DNA from: an uncultured Actinomycetes bacterium
GTDB lineage: Bacteria > Actinomycetota > Actinomycetes > Nanopelagicales > Nanopelagicaceae
Direction of reading: 5' to 3'
Assembly: GCA_903902965.1 (NCBI GenBank)
Contig: CAIUXE010000027.1
Span: 1-43,458 of the forward strand
DNA length: 43,458 nucleotides
Below are positions 1 to 9,089 of this stretch, in pieces (position 1 is the first letter of the stretch; the number at the start of each line of letters is the position of its first letter). The notes beneath the pieces were generated by a model that saw only the letters and a program-made list of their open reading frames with translations, had not been told where the DNA came from and did no database searches. The translations under genes and the position numbers were made by a program.

Positions 1-1
1 G

Positions 2-418
2 GATTCTGCTGCTTTGTATCCACCTAAGAAATTCTTTGGTGCTGCGCGAAATATTGAAGATGGTGGATCGCTAACTATTCTTGCAACTGCCCTTGTCGAT
101 ACCGGTTCAAGAATGGATGAAGTTATTTTCGAAGAGTTTAAGGGAACTGGAAACATGGAACTTAAACTTGATCGACGTTTAGCTGATAAGCGCATCTTCC
201 CAGCTGTTGATGTTGATGCATCTGGTACTCGTAAAGAAGAAATTCTTATGGGTGCCGAAGAGTTAAACATCACTTGGAAATTGCGTCGAGTTTTGCACGC
301 ACTTGATTCTCAACAAGCGTTAGAACTTCTGCTTGAGAAGATGAAGGGCACCAAGTCCAATGTGGAGTTTTTGATGCAAATCCAGAAGACCACAGTCGGG
401 CCTACAAGCGAGGTTTAA
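2..418 (+). CDS. rho: Transcription termination factor Rho, C-terminal part (partial)
   Basis: The reading frame is open from the window edge and lacks its start, so only about the last 139 residues are here. Rho is the hexameric RNA-dependent ATPase/translocase that ends transcription of untranslated RNA. The visible part is the end of the RecA-like motor domain. It contains the very conserved [26 protein letters not shown] and [11 protein letters not shown] segments (R-loop and following region) and the SGTRKEE motif. The C-terminal tail is of normal length. A strong intrinsic terminator follows 11 bases after the stop, so the gene ends its transcription unit before rpmE. Gene order rho-rpmE-prfA is typical of actinobacteria. 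Identity is certain; the N-terminal RNA-binding domain cannot be judged. Confidence 0.97.
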   Translation, partial: DSAALYPPKKFFGAARNIEDGGSLTILATALVDTGSRMDEVIFEEFKGTGNMELKLDRRLADKRIFPAVDVDASGTRKEEILMGAEELNITWKLRRVLHALDSQQALELLLEKMKGTKSNVEFLMQIQKTTVGPTSEV

Positions 419-428
419 GCGCAATTGC

Positions 429-457
429 TACCGCCCCTAGAGGGGCGGTATCCTTTT
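429..457 (+). terminator. Rho-independent terminator after rho
   Basis: A perfect 10-bp GC-rich inverted repeat (TACCGCCCCT at 429-438, AGGGGCGGTA at 441-450) with a minimal loop is followed by TCCTTTT. It lies 11 bases after the rho stop codon and separates rho from rpmE. This is a textbook intrinsic terminator. Confidence 0.93.
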
Positions 458-525
458 CACCTCTGGTTCACGACGATCTCGAAAGAGGGCGCCGACCCAG
501 CCCCATCAAGTAATTGGAGTAAGTA

Positions 526-738
526 ATGAAGGCAGAGATCCACCCATCATATGAAGCAACAAATGTGACTTGCAGTTGCGGCGCATCTTTTCAAACTCGT
601 TCGACAGTTTCTTCCGGAGCGATTCACGTAGATGTTTGCTCAGTGTGTCATCCTTTCTACACCGGAAAACAGCGCATCCTTGATACCGGTGGACGTGTAG
701 CTAAATTTGAAGAACGCTTTAATAAAAAAGCCAAGTAA
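526..738 (+). CDS. rpmE: 50S ribosomal protein L31, zinc-binding form
   Basis: 70 residues, the usual length for bacterial L31. The protein bridges the large and small ribosomal subunits. It is the zinc-containing (C+) paralogue: Cys16, Cys18, Cys38 and Cys41 form the expected four-cysteine site (TCSCG and [12 protein letters not shown]). The HPFYTGKQ segment is the family signature. The start is supported by a GGAG about 6 bases upstream of the ATG. The gene sits alone between two intrinsic terminators, so it is probably a monocistronic unit; I did not find a convincing promoter in the 419-525 gap. Identity is secure. Confidence 0.97.
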   Translation: MKAEIHPSYEATNVTCSCGASFQTRSTVSSGAIHVDVCSVCHPFYTGKQRILDTGGRVAKFEERFNKKAK

Positions 739-750
739 CTACTTTTAAAC

Positions 751-797
751 GGCCGTACTCATCTCGCCTTTGGCGAGCTTGGGTGCGGTCTTTTTAT
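751..797 (+). terminator. Rho-independent terminator after rpmE
   Basis: A two-part stem: inner CTCGCC/GGCGAG (763-768 with 772-777) and an outer 9-bp stem with G-U pairs (752-760 with 781-789), followed by TCTTTTTATT. It lies 13 bases after the rpmE stop and shields prfA from read-through. Confidence 0.85.
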
Positions 798-853
798 TGG
801 AGTTACCTAAATTGATTGCTAGAAAAGAAAAAGATTGAGAGGCAGGTGCGAAG

Positions 854-1945
854 ATGGCGAAAGAAATTACAGAACGTTTCACCACTGCGCTAGAGATGCT
901 TGCCGAGCATGCTGAAATTGAAACATCACTTGCCGATCCTGGAGTTCACAACGATCCAAATCGAGCCCGTCAATTAAGTAAGCGCTATTCACAACTTGGT
1001 CCAATTGTTGCCGGTTATCGCGCATGGCATGCGGCAGAGGATGATTTAACAGCAGCAAGAGAGTTGGCAGTTGAAGATCAATCTTTCGCAGCTGAACTTC
1101 CAGCACTTGAAGAGTTTGCAGCAGCAGCAGCAACAAAGTTAGAGGAGTTGTTGCTACCTCGAGATGCAAATGATGATCGAGATGTAATTATTGAAGTGAA
1201 AGCTGGTGCCGGCGGAGATGAATCAGCGCTATTTGCTGGAGATCTTTTGCGCATGTATATGCGTTATGCGGAAAGACAAGGTTGGAAAACTGAGTTAATT
1301 GACGCAACTGAAAGTGATCTTGGTGGATACAAAGATGTCTCAGTTGCCGTTAAAGCTAAAGGGGTTGCTGAGCCAGGCCGTGCTCCATTCGCCAGACTTA
1401 AATTTGAAGGTGGAGTCCATCGAGTGCAAAGAGTTCCTGAGACTGAATCTGCGGGCCGGATTCATACATCAGCCGCTGGCGTATTGATTCTTCCTGAAGC
1501 AGATGAAGTAGATGTTGAACTTAATATGAATGATGTGCGCGTTGATGTTTACCGTTCAAGCGGTCCTGGAGGACAGAGCGTTAATACAACAGATAGTGCG
1601 GTTCGTTTAACACATGTACCAACAGGAATTGTTGTTTCTTGTCAAAATGAAAAATCTCAATTACAAAATAAGGAATCAGCACTTCGAATTTTGCGCGCTC
1701 GATTGCTCTCTGCCGCACAAGAAGCACAAGATGAATTAGATTCAGCGCAACGCAAAAGCCAAGTAAGAACCGTAGATAGAAGTGAGCGAATTCGTACTTA
1801 TAACTACCCTGAAAATCGTTTGAGTGATCACCGAATTAATTTCAAATCAAACAATCTGGAGTCAGTACTTGATGGCGACCTAGAGCCAGTTATTCAAGCA
1901 TTAATTGATGCAGATAAAGCAGCTCGATTAACCGCATCTGAGTAA
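854..1945 (+). CDS. prfA: Peptide chain release factor 1 (RF1)
   Basis: 363 residues, normal length. RF1 recognises UAA and UAG stop codons and triggers peptidyl-tRNA hydrolysis. The codon-reading tripeptide is P-E-T at residues 195-197 ([10 protein letters not shown]), the PxT form that separates RF1 from RF2 (SPF). The catalytic GGQ is at 239-241 ([14 protein letters not shown]). An alanine-rich coiled-coil domain 1 occupies about residues 10-100. prmC follows after one base; PrmC methylates the GGQ glutamine, so enzyme and substrate are made from one transcript. The ATG is preceded by a purine-rich stretch rather than a perfect Shine-Dalgarno sequence. Confidence 0.97.
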   Translation: MAKEITERFTTALEMLAEHAEIETSLADPGVHNDPNRARQLSKRYSQLGPIVAGYRAWHAAEDDLTAARELAVEDQSFAAELPALEEFAAAAATKLEELLLPRDANDDRDVIIEVKAGAGGDESALFAGDLLRMYMRYAERQGWKTELIDATESDLGGYKDVSVAVKAKGVAEPGRAPFARLKFEGGVHRVQRVPETESAGRIHTSAAGVLILPEADEVDVELNMNDVRVDVYRSSGPGGQSVNTTDSAVRLTHVPTGIVVSCQNEKSQLQNKESALRILRARLLSAAQEAQDELDSAQRKSQVRTVDRSERIRTYNYPENRLSDHRINFKSNNLESVLDGDLEPVIQALIDADKAARLTASE

Positions 1946-1946
1946 C

Positions 1947-2795
1947 ATGCCTGAGGTAAAGCAACTTCTATTAGAGGCTGAAACAATCCTCGCATTAGCG
2001 AAAATCGAAAACCCCAAATTAGATGCCCAAATATTACTTTCAGAACTCTTGCAGATTTCACGGACGGAATTGCTACTTCAATCTGAGGTAACTCTGGAAC
2101 AAGCTACGATTTTCAATAATCAGATAAAGCAAAGATGTGATCATCGGCCAATTCAATACATAACTGGAGTTGCTTACTTTCGATATCTAACTTTGCGAGT
2201 TGGCGAAGGCGTTTTAATTCCACGTCCGGAAACGGAGGGATTAGTTAGTGGCGTTATTGAAAAAATTAACGAAGCAGATCGTCCAATAAAGTTGATTGAC
2301 TTGGGATCTGGCTCTGGAGCAATTGCATTAGCGGTGGCATATGAGATTCCAGATGTGAAAGTTATTGCAGTAGAAAACAGTGAAGCTGCATTACTTTGGC
2401 TTAGGAAAAATACGGATTTAGTAGCACCACACGTTGAAGTTATTTCAGCTGATGTGAATGATTTTGTGGTGGCTGAAAAAGTAAATTTTGTCACGGCCAA
2501 TCCGCCATATCTGCCGCAGGCCGAAATACTTCCGACGGAAGTGGAAGATTTTGAACCATCTGCAGCACTACGAGGTGGTGGAGATGGAATGGAAATCCCA
2601 AATCAATTCATCTTATGTGCCGCCAGAATTCTAAAAAGTGGTGGATATTTTGCAATTGAACATGGGGAGCACCAAGGGGAGTCAATTAAAATTGCGCTTA
2701 ATTGCTACTTCACTGAAGTAACGGTTCACTATGATTTAACAGGGCGTCCTCGCTGGACGAGTGCGATGAGAAATGGTTTGGAGGTTAGTAACTAA
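1947..2795 (+). CDS. prmC: Release factor glutamine N5-methyltransferase
   Basis: 282 residues, the normal size for PrmC/HemK. It transfers a methyl group from S-adenosylmethionine to the GGQ glutamine of release factors. The N-terminal helical substrate-binding domain spans about 1-80, followed by a Rossmann methyltransferase domain. Seen are the SAM motif DLGSGSGAIALA, the substrate-glutamine-binding NPPYLP motif, and a preceding IPRPETEGL typical of the family. It starts one base after prfA and ends directly against the next ATG (TAAATG), so translation of prfA-prmC-tsaC-like is probably coupled. Confidence 0.95.
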   Translation: MPEVKQLLLEAETILALAKIENPKLDAQILLSELLQISRTELLLQSEVTLEQATIFNNQIKQRCDHRPIQYITGVAYFRYLTLRVGEGVLIPRPETEGLVSGVIEKINEADRPIKLIDLGSGSGAIALAVAYEIPDVKVIAVENSEAALLWLRKNTDLVAPHVEVISADVNDFVVAEKVNFVTANPPYLPQAEILPTEVEDFEPSAALRGGGDGMEIPNQFILCAARILKSGGYFAIEHGEHQGESIKIALNCYFTEVTVHYDLTGRPRWTSAMRNGLEVSN

Positions 2796-3428
2796 ATGTC
2801 AGACAGATTATTAACATCAGAGCCACAAACTATTATTGAAGCACTAACCCACATTCGTGCAGGCGGAGTAATCGCAATCCCGATTGAAAACTCATACGTC
2901 TTTGCTGCAGATGCATTTAATAGAAGTGCAGTTGAATCCTTGCATCTGATTAGAGATGACCCAGAGGATCAAGCTGCATCTGTGATGGTTCCAAGCATCA
3001 CTAGCGTTCGTGGATTAACTGCCGCGTTAAGTGAAGAAGCATTAATGTTGGCCGAAAATTTCTGGCCTGGAAAATTATTTTTACAGTTGAAATCAAATCG
3101 ATCTCTAACTTGGGACTTGGGCGATGGCGGTTCCTTAAATCAATTCATGGTCCGCGTTCCAAATAATAATTTTGCAATCGCATTACTTAAGGAGACCGGA
3201 CCGCTTGCAGTGGCAAGTGCTGGACTATCTGGCCGGCCAGCCCTACGCGAGCCAGGTGAGATCAACGAGGTTTTCGGCAGCGTTATTCATTTAATATGCG
3301 ATGACGGCGCACTTGACCTAGCTTTAGGTTCAACTGTGGTCGATGCCACAGCATTCCCTCACCGAATTGTGCGTGAGGGCGAAGTGACAAATTCGCAGCT
3401 CCGCGCGCTCTGCCCAACATTGGTCTAG
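2796..3428 (+). CDS. TsaC/YrdC/Sua5-family protein with divergent active site
   Basis: 210 residues. Position (after prmC, before glyA) and overall sequence fit the actinobacterial L-threonylcarbamoyladenylate synthase that starts tRNA t6A37 synthesis from Thr, bicarbonate and ATP. Family blocks are recognisable: WPGKL (90-94), SLTWDLGD (103-110), RVP (120-122), GPL (135-137), GSTVVD (178-183) and the final REG. However, the normally near-invariant PTDTxYGxG appears as PIENSYVFA (29-37), the KxR nucleotide-binding motif as RDD (53-55), and SxN as SAG (141-143). In the known family, Lys, Arg, Ser and Asn form the catalytic/ATP-binding tetrad, and here only Ser remains. It may be inactive, may work differently, or may have a second role with another copy elsewhere. 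The fold assignment is firm; catalytic activity is doubtful. Confidence 0.8.
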   Translation: MSDRLLTSEPQTIIEALTHIRAGGVIAIPIENSYVFAADAFNRSAVESLHLIRDDPEDQAASVMVPSITSVRGLTAALSEEALMLAENFWPGKLFLQLKSNRSLTWDLGDGGSLNQFMVRVPNNNFAIALLKETGPLAVASAGLSGRPALREPGEINEVFGSVIHLICDDGALDLALGSTVVDATAFPHRIVREGEVTNSQLRALCPTLV

Positions 3429-3469
3429 ATCCCGTTCTAGGCTATGGCCTCTACCCGCCAGGAGGATCG

Positions 3470-4750
3470 ATGAGCTCAACTGCATCAAGCAAAGACCACG
3501 CATATTACGGTGCAAGTTATTCTGATTTAGAAGCCCAAGATCCAGAGATTGCTGCGATTTTACAATCTGAGCTTGCGCGCGAACGGCGTGGTTTGCAATT
3601 AATTGCAAGTGAGAATTTTACATCTCCTGCTGTGTTGGCAGCTCTTGGTTCCACTCTTTCAAATAAATACGCAGAAGGCTATCCGGGCAAGAGATATTAC
3701 GGCGGCTGCGAAGAAGTAGATAAAGCAGAAATAATTGGTATTGAACGGGCAAAAACTCTTTTTGGTGCAGAGCATGCAAATTTGCAACCACACTCAGGCG
3801 CAAGTGCGAATATTGCGGTGTATCAAGCATTTACAAAACCTGGCGACACAGTACTTGCAATGTCTTTACCTCACGGCGGACATTTAACTCATGGTTCGAA
3901 AGTAAACTTCTCTGGCAAATGGTTTAACGTTGAGTCGTACGGTGTACGTGAAGATAATGAATTGATTGATTACGACGAACTTCGTGATCTTGCTATTAAA
4001 CATAAACCAAAGATGATTTGTTCTGGTGCAACCGCTTATCCAAGTTTGATTGATTTCAAAACAGTTCGAGAAATTTGTGATGAAGTTGGTGCCATCATGT
4101 GGGTTGACGCAGCTCACTTCATCGGTCTTGTTGCAGGCAAAGCAATTCCATCACCTGTTCCATATGCAGATGTAGTTTCATTTACAACTCATAAAGTTTT
4201 GCGTGGACCTAGAGGTGGAATGATTCTTTCAAAAGCAGAACATGCCGCCGCAATTGATAAATCTGTATTCCCAGGAATGCAAGGCGGTCCAATCATGAGC
4301 GCTGTTGCTGCTAAAGCTGTAAATCTAAAAGAATGCGCCACTCCTGAATATCAAAAATATGCAAAAGATGTGATCGTGAATGCAAAAGCACTTGCAGCTG
4401 CTTTAGTTGAAGAGGGAATGCGAGCAGTTTCAGGTGGAACTCAAACACATCTTGCTCTAATCGATGTTCGCGCACTTGGCGTCACTGGTAAAGAGGCCGA
4501 TGAAAGATGTGGTGCTGCCGGAATTACATTGAATAAGAATTCAATTCCATATGACACGCTTGCACCATCCGTTACAAGTGGAATTAGAGTTGGAACTCCA
4601 TCTGTCACGACCCAAGGCATGGGAACACAAGAAATGAAATCGATTGCTTCACTTATTTCTAGAGCAATCACTAAGCCAGAGAGTGCACAAGCAATTTCAG
4701 CCGAAGTCGCACAACTCTGCAAAGCCTTTCCTGTTTACCCAGAAAACTAA
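3470..4750 (+). CDS. glyA: Serine hydroxymethyltransferase
   Basis: 426 residues, normal. A PLP enzyme that interconverts serine plus tetrahydrofolate with glycine plus 5,10-methylene-THF, the main source of one-carbon units. The PLP-binding lysine is K242 in [12 protein letters not shown]. Other signatures are IASENF (46-51), [15 protein letters not shown] (65-79), HSGASAN (108-114) and [14 protein letters not shown]. The start is strongly set by GGAGG immediately upstream of the ATG. The last base of its stop codon is the first base of the wecA ATG (TAATG), so the two are translationally coupled. glyA between the tsaC locus and wecA is a usual actinobacterial arrangement. Confidence 0.97.
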   Translation: MSSTASSKDHAYYGASYSDLEAQDPEIAAILQSELARERRGLQLIASENFTSPAVLAALGSTLSNKYAEGYPGKRYYGGCEEVDKAEIIGIERAKTLFGAEHANLQPHSGASANIAVYQAFTKPGDTVLAMSLPHGGHLTHGSKVNFSGKWFNVESYGVREDNELIDYDELRDLAIKHKPKMICSGATAYPSLIDFKTVREICDEVGAIMWVDAAHFIGLVAGKAIPSPVPYADVVSFTTHKVLRGPRGGMILSKAEHAAAIDKSVFPGMQGGPIMSAVAAKAVNLKECATPEYQKYAKDVIVNAKALAAALVEEGMRAVSGGTQTHLALIDVRALGVTGKEADERCGAAGITLNKNSIPYDTLAPSVTSGIRVGTPSVTTQGMGTQEMKSIASLISRAITKPESAQAISAEVAQLCKAFPVYPEN

Positions 4751-5862
4751 TGCGCGAGCATCTCTTAGTTCTATTTTTAACAGCTGCACTGACTTACCTA
4801 TTTACTCCACTTGCCGAAAAAGCAGCACTGCGGTTCGGGGCTATCGCATACGTGAGAAATCGTGATGTTCATACCACTCCGACTCCACGCTGGGGTGGAT
4901 TAGCAATTTGGTGTGCCATTGCAATTGCAATTGGAGTTGCAAATCAACTTCCGTTGTTGCACAAAGCATTTGCACAAACCGGGCAGATCACGGGAATTGT
5001 TTTAGCTAGTGGAATTGTCTTATTACTCGGCATGGCAGATGATCGTTGGGGCCTAGATGCAATTACTAAATTGGCCGGACAATCTATAGCCGCAGGAGTA
5101 TTACTTCTTAATGGTGTGCAACTTCTGTGGCTACCTATTAATGGAATAACAACTCTGCCAAGTTCGCTAGGTCAGCTGTTAACGATTTTAGTAATTTTAG
5201 TTTCTATAAATGCAGTTAATTTTGTGGATGGCCTAGATGGTTTAGCTGCTGGGATCGTTGGGATTGCCGCAGTTGCCTTTTTCTCATACGCATACTTACT
5301 TTCAGTCGTGTACAACTTTGATCGAGCTGGAGCACCGTTGCTCATAACGGCTGTCATTGTTGGAGCGTGTATTGGATTTTTACCGCACAACTTTTATCCA
5401 GCGAGAATTTTTATGGGAGATTCGGGATCAATGGTTTTAGGTTTGTTGCTTGGAGTTGCTGCCATAACTTTGACTGGCCAAATAGATTCAAATGCTATTT
5501 CTGCACAACAACTTGCACCAACTTTGCTTCCAATAATGCTTCCTTTCGGAGTTTTAGCAATTCCATTAATCGATTTAATTTTGGCAGTAATCAGAAGAAC
5601 AAAAGCTGGCCGGTCACCATTTGCTCCCGATAAAGAACATTTGCATCACCGAATAATTACTTTGGGGCATTCGCAACGTTCGGCAACTTTTCTTTTGTAT
5701 CTCTGGACATTTTCATTTGCAATGCCGTTAGCGGCATCTGCATTCATTCCATGGCGATTCACTTTGTTGGTTTCGTTATTTTTTATAGCGCTGTCATTAT
5801 CTTTCACAAAATATCCTTTTTTGTATCGGAAACTTAAAGTTGGAGTTTTAAAAAATATATGA
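4750..5862 (+). CDS. wecA: Undecaprenyl-phosphate GlcNAc-1-phosphate transferase (WecA/TagO family)
   Basis: 370 residues with about ten hydrophobic segments. An integral membrane enzyme that moves a sugar-1-phosphate (usually GlcNAc-1-P) from its UDP donor to undecaprenyl or decaprenyl phosphate, the first step of polysaccharide or arabinogalactan-type linkage synthesis. Motifs: TPTPRWGGLA, the DD motif in MADDRWG, NFVDGLDGLAAG, FMGDSGS (catalytic Asp region) and the carbohydrate-recognition EHLHHRIITLGHS. HLHHR is typical of the WecA/TagO group rather than MraY. It overlaps glyA by one base and atpI by four (ATGA). This is the actinobacterial rfe/wecA position just before the ATP synthase genes. 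The exact sugar specificity is inferred from the family. Confidence 0.92.
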   Translation: MREHLLVLFLTAALTYLFTPLAEKAALRFGAIAYVRNRDVHTTPTPRWGGLAIWCAIAIAIGVANQLPLLHKAFAQTGQITGIVLASGIVLLLGMADDRWGLDAITKLAGQSIAAGVLLLNGVQLLWLPINGITTLPSSLGQLLTILVILVSINAVNFVDGLDGLAAGIVGIAAVAFFSYAYLLSVVYNFDRAGAPLLITAVIVGACIGFLPHNFYPARIFMGDSGSMVLGLLLGVAAITLTGQIDSNAISAQQLAPTLLPIMLPFGVLAIPLIDLILAVIRRTKAGRSPFAPDKEHLHHRIITLGHSQRSATFLLYLWTFSFAMPLAASAFIPWRFTLLVSLFFIALSLSFTKYPFLYRKLKVGVLKNI

Positions 5863-6251
5863 AGCATTACTCGAGAATTCTTTTAAATGGAGCTGCAAAG
5901 CCAGCTGCAATAACCGCATTGCTTGGAACAGCTTTAACAACTTATATAAATGGAGTAAAAGGATTTATCGCGGGAGTAATTGCTTCAACTTTGGTAGTTG
6001 CCTTCTTCCTGGTTCACCTTTTGTTGGCAAAAGCCACAGCGACAATGGACCCCCGTGCGACTTATGCCATCGTGATGGCCTCATACTTTTTGAAAGTGCT
6101 GGTTATGGTGGTTTTCTTGGTGGTGATCGGTAATTTCGATCTAGATCGGCACTCTTTTGCTGCCGTGGCTCTTGGGGTTACCCTTGGCTGGCTGGCCGGC
6201 GAAGTTCGGGCATACCTGAAGCTAGGAGGTGGCTATGGCAGTTCACGATGA
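5859..6251 (+). CDS. atpI: ATP synthase protein I-like membrane protein
   Basis: 130 residues with four predicted membrane segments (roughly 15-35, 38-58, 70-92 and 100-118). It matches the small ATP synthase subunit I family in layout and position. These proteins help assemble the c-ring and are not part of the finished enzyme. The ATGA overlap with wecA indicates coupling. The C-terminal end (GGGYGSSR) runs 17 bases into the next gene. Sequence in this family is poorly conserved, so the call rests on length, topology and the place directly before the atp operon. Confidence 0.75.
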   Translation: MKHYSRILLNGAAKPAAITALLGTALTTYINGVKGFIAGVIASTLVVAFFLVHLLLAKATATMDPRATYAIVMASYFLKVLVMVVFLVVIGNFDLDRHSFAAVALGVTLGWLAGEVRAYLKLGGGYGSSR

Positions 6252-6426
6252 GGGCGCTTTTTGGTCAATCTTCGGTTACCTGCTTTCCGGATTAGTTATT
6301 TGGGGCGGCATTGGCCATTTTGTTGATCGCTGGATGGGAACCCATCTCTTCTTCCCGGGTGGATTGCTACTGGGCATCTCATCCTCCTTTTATTTGATCT
6401 GGATGCGGTTCATTAAAGCCAAGTAA
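6235..6426 (+). CDS. AtpZ/AtpI-family ATP synthase assembly protein
   Basis: 63 residues with two hydrophobic segments separated by GHFVDRWMGTHLFFPG, the pattern of the short ATPase_gene1/AtpZ family found at the head of atp operons. Related proteins have been linked to cation (Mg/Ca) handling and to c-ring assembly. The ATG at 6235 is chosen over an in-frame GTG at 6229 because AGGAGG at 6224-6229 ends five bases before it. The start lies inside the end of the previous gene. A 118-base gap with a possible promoter follows before atpB. Confidence 0.78.
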   Translation: MAVHDEGAFWSIFGYLLSGLVIWGGIGHFVDRWMGTHLFFPGGLLLGISSSFYLIWMRFIKAK

Positions 6427-6448
6427 TCGGACTCACCCCTGCCTCGTT

Positions 6449-6477
6449 TTGCCTCTACGGGCTACACCCTCTAAGTT
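6449..6477 (+). promoter_or_regulatory. Possible promoter of the atp operon
   Basis: TTGCCT (6449-6454) and TAAGTT (6472-6477) are separated by 17 bases in the 118-base gap between the AtpZ-like gene and atpB. The match to consensus is partial (4/6 and 3/6). It is supported mainly by position, since this is the only sizeable gap upstream of atpB. The rest of the gap shows no hairpin I would trust. Confidence 0.35.
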
Positions 6478-6544
6478 TGGGCGCGAAAGTCCCCGAAAAC
6501 AGCAGTACAAGTTTTTTACCCTGTGATTTCTGAGGAGTTTGATT

Positions 6545-7324
6545 TTGCTAACTGAGACGCTGCTTTCTGGTGAGTTTGAGCCACCAAGTGCCGCTGACTT
6601 TCAATTCGCACCAATTTTTGGTGACAGCATTCTTTTTTCAAAACCTGTTTTCTTAGTAGCTCTTTCAGTAATTTTAATTGCATCTTTTTTCATCATTTCT
6701 GCACGCAAAGCAGCCATCGTCCCATCGAGGTTGCAATTTGCCGGTGAAGGCGTTTACTCATTTGTTCGCAACAGCATTGGTCAAGATGTAATCGGACCAG
6801 AGTTCATGCGCTTCGTACCGTTCCTTTTCACCCTTTTTACCTTTGTTCTCTGCAATAACCTTTTTGGAATTATTCCTTTTCTTCAATTTCCAAGTATGTC
6901 TCGAATTGGTTTCCCTATAGCGCTGGCAGTATTTACTTACGTTGTCTATCACTACGTCGGAATCAAGCACCATGGATTAAAGAAGTATGTAAAAGATATT
7001 TGCTTCATGCCAGGTGTTCCAAAATGGATTTATGTAATTTTGACTCCGGTCGAGTTTGCAACTTACTTCATTGTAAGACCAGCAACGCTCTCGCTCCGGT
7101 TGTTCGCAAATATGTTTGCTGGCCACTTACTTCTCCTAGTTTTTACATTAGGTGGCGAGCATCTATTAGCAAGCACGATCTTCCTTAAGATATTAAGTAT
7201 TTTTTCTTTTGGTTTCGCTGTTGGATTATCATTTTTTGAATTTGGTATTGAGTGTCTGCAGGCTTATATCTTCACTTTACTTACAGCACTTTATATCGCA
7301 GGCGCTTTAGCAGATGAGCACTAA
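6545..7324 (+). CDS. atpB: F1Fo ATP synthase subunit a
   Basis: About 259 residues, membrane-embedded. Subunit a carries the proton half-channels of Fo. The essential arginine lies in TLSLRLFANMFAGH (about residue 185), and the C-terminal helix ends in FTLLTALYIAGAL. Five to six membrane segments are visible. No ATG is available. The start is most likely TTG at 6545, because GAGGAG (6532-6537) is seven bases upstream. The in-frame TTG at 6539 would lie only one base from that site. A 60-base gap with a short 5-bp hairpin (7348-7359) separates it from atpE, whose product is needed in many copies. Confidence 0.95.
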   Translation: MLTETLLSGEFEPPSAADFQFAPIFGDSILFSKPVFLVALSVILIASFFIISARKAAIVPSRLQFAGEGVYSFVRNSIGQDVIGPEFMRFVPFLFTLFTFVLCNNLFGIIPFLQFPSMSRIGFPIALAVFTYVVYHYVGIKHHGLKKYVKDICFMPGVPKWIYVILTPVEFATYFIVRPATLSLRLFANMFAGHLLLLVFTLGGEHLLASTIFLKILSIFSFGFAVGLSFFEFGIECLQAYIFTLLTALYIAGALADEH

Positions 7325-7384
7325 TTAACTAACAACTAGATTTGGCTAGAGGTTCCTCTGGTCATTACGTGAAAGGAAAGTGAA

Positions 7385-7591
7385 ATGACAGGCACAATGG
7401 CTATCGTAGGTTTCGGCCTATCAACCATCGGACCAGGTGTCGCAACCGGTCTGGTTTTCGCCGCATACATCAATGGAATTGCTCGCCAGCCTGAGGCTCG
7501 TGGACTACTCCAACCAATTGCATTCCTTGGCTTCGCACTTGCAGAGGCTTTGGCTTTGATTGGTCTAGTACTCGCATTCGTATTGAAGTAG
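7385..7591 (+). CDS. atpE: F1Fo ATP synthase subunit c
   Basis: 68 residues forming a helical hairpin; about ten copies make the rotating c-ring. Helix 1 is the glycine-rich [17 protein letters not shown], the polar loop is ARQPEA (33-38), and helix 2 carries the ion-binding carboxylate Glu54 ([16 protein letters not shown]). Neighbouring residues do not show the usual Na+-ring pattern, so proton coupling is inferred. A strong GAAAGGAAAG precedes the ATG. Confidence 0.97.
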   Translation: MTGTMAIVGFGLSTIGPGVATGLVFAAYINGIARQPEARGLLQPIAFLGFALAEALALIGLVLAFVLK

Positions 7592-7635
7592 AGCGCGACC
7601 GAAGATATTCACTAGGTATTTAGAGATAGAGGTAG

Positions 7636-8178
7636 ATGATGATCGTTCACAACTTAGTTTTAGCAGCTGCAGAAGAGGTTAAAAGCCCCGTAATTCCGCA
7701 GGTTGCTGAAATCATCGTTGGATTAGTCGCATTCTCTTTACTCTTCTTGTTACTACGCGCAAAGGCAGTGCCAAAGTTTGAACAGGCATTCCGCGAGCGC
7801 ACTGATGCGATCCAAGGTGGAATTGAACGCGCCGAAGCCGCTCAACAAGAAGCAGCATCAGCGTTGGCCTCTTATAAGGCGCAACTTGCTGATGCAAAAG
7901 GTGAAGCACAAAAGATGCGTGAAGAAGCGCGCGTTGAAGGTGCTGCGATTATTGAAGAGATGCGTACCAAAGCTCAAGATGAGGCTAGCCGCATTACCGC
8001 CGCTGCTCGATCATCCATTGAAGCTGAACGCGCTCAAGCGATGAACTCACTAATGAACGAAGTCGGCGCAATTGCAACTGCTCTTGCATCGAAAATTGTT
8101 GGAGAATCTCTTGATGATCAAGTACGTCAATCTCGCGTAGTTGATCGTTTCCTTGTTGATTTGGAAGGATCCAAGTAG
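7636..8178 (+). CDS. atpF: F1Fo ATP synthase subunit b
   Basis: 180 residues: one membrane helix (about residues 22-41, VAEIIVGLVAFSLLFLLL), then a long charged, alanine-rich helix that dimerises as the peripheral stalk. AGAGG (7628-7632) fits the second ATG at 7639 better (6-base spacing) than the first at 7636, so the true start may be one codon later. The gene ends two bases before atpH. Length and position are those of an ordinary actinobacterial AtpF; there is no fusion with delta as in mycobacteria. Confidence 0.95.
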   Translation: MMIVHNLVLAAAEEVKSPVIPQVAEIIVGLVAFSLLFLLLRAKAVPKFEQAFRERTDAIQGGIERAEAAQQEAASALASYKAQLADAKGEAQKMREEARVEGAAIIEEMRTKAQDEASRITAAARSSIEAERAQAMNSLMNEVGAIATALASKIVGESLDDQVRQSRVVDRFLVDLEGSK

Positions 8179-8180
8179 TT

Positions 8181-9014
8181 ATGAGTTTGATCATGAAGGG
8201 AAGCAGCCGTGCCTCGTTTGCGAGTGCGCGCGCTAGTTTAGATAAGCATTTGCAAGGAGCTAATACTGCTCAAGCAACTGCGCTATCTAGCGAGCTTTTT
8301 CTAACTCTTCATGCACTCGATTCATCGATTGCACTTCGACGTGGATTAACAGATCCATCAAGAAGTGGTCAAGACAAAGTTGCTCTTGTTGATCAATTAG
8401 TTTCAAAGCACATTGGTGCAGCAACACTTGAATTGTTACATTCAATGGTTGCTTCGCGTTGGTCTTCACCTATAGATCTATCAGATGCAATTGAATGGTT
8501 AGCGGTCGAAGCGCAGGCGGCAGCAGCAGATGCTGACGGAACCCTGGATCGCCTCGAGGAAGAACTTTTCCGCTTCGGAAGCATTGTTGCTGCAAACCCT
8601 GAGTTGCGCAGCACACTTGCAAATCGCACAACCACAACTGGAGTATTGAAGAGCGCCTTGATAACTGACCTACTCTCCAATAAAGCTGCTCCTGCAACTC
8701 TTGCATTGATTTCAGTTCTTGTGGATCATCCACGTGGACGCAATCTAGAAGCAGGATTAAATCATTTTGCTCAAGCAGCATCCGAACGTCGCAATCAAGT
8801 TATTGCACACGTTAAGAGCGCTACTTCCATGAGCGATGCGCAAGTAAGCCGTTTGAGTGCTGCACTTGCAAAACAAGTTGGCAGAAATGTACGAATAAAT
8901 GTAGAAGTTGATAAGGGTGTCGTAGGCGGAATTTCTATTCGCTTTGCTGATGAACTTATTGATGGGACCGTTGCAAGTCGTTTAGCAGAAGCAGGTCGTA
9001 GACTCGTAAGTTGA
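8181..9014 (+). CDS. atpH: F1Fo ATP synthase subunit delta
   Basis: 277 residues, of the long actinobacterial type. Subunit delta (OSCP) ties the b stalk to the top of F1. The C-terminal family block is present: VIAHVKSATSMSDAQVSRL, then NVRINVEVDKGVVGGISIRF. It begins two bases after atpF; a further ATG lies four codons in (8193). A 75-base spacer follows, containing the palindrome TTTGCGCAAA (9049-9058), before atpA. Confidence 0.93.
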   Translation: MSLIMKGSSRASFASARASLDKHLQGANTAQATALSSELFLTLHALDSSIALRRGLTDPSRSGQDKVALVDQLVSKHIGAATLELLHSMVASRWSSPIDLSDAIEWLAVEAQAAAADADGTLDRLEEELFRFGSIVAANPELRSTLANRTTTTGVLKSALITDLLSNKAAPATLALISVLVDHPRGRNLEAGLNHFAQAASERRNQVIAHVKSATSMSDAQVSRLSAALAKQVGRNVRINVEVDKGVVGGISIRFADELIDGTVASRLAEAGRRLVS

Positions 9015-9089
9015 GTCGAAAACTAAATTAAAGAAAGCAGCAACTGTGTTTGCGCAAAGTGTGCGAGCACCTATTAGAAGGAGAAGTTG

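Noticed and set aside
1108-1137. GCA/CAG-rich microsatellite in prfA
   Set aside because: Encodes an ordinary alanine run in the RF1 coiled coil; no sign of slippage or frame change.
879-1169. Open frame on the minus strand inside prfA
   Set aside because: Leu-rich shadow of the alanine/glutamate-rich coiled coil of RF1; no start signal or family resemblance.
7348-7359. AGAGG-TT-CCTCT hairpin between atpB and atpE
   Set aside because: Too short and with no T run; possibly affects expression of atpE but not enough for a terminator call.
9049-9058. Palindrome TTTGCGCAAA before atpA
   Set aside because: A ten-base palindrome alone is within chance; no promoter elements align with it.
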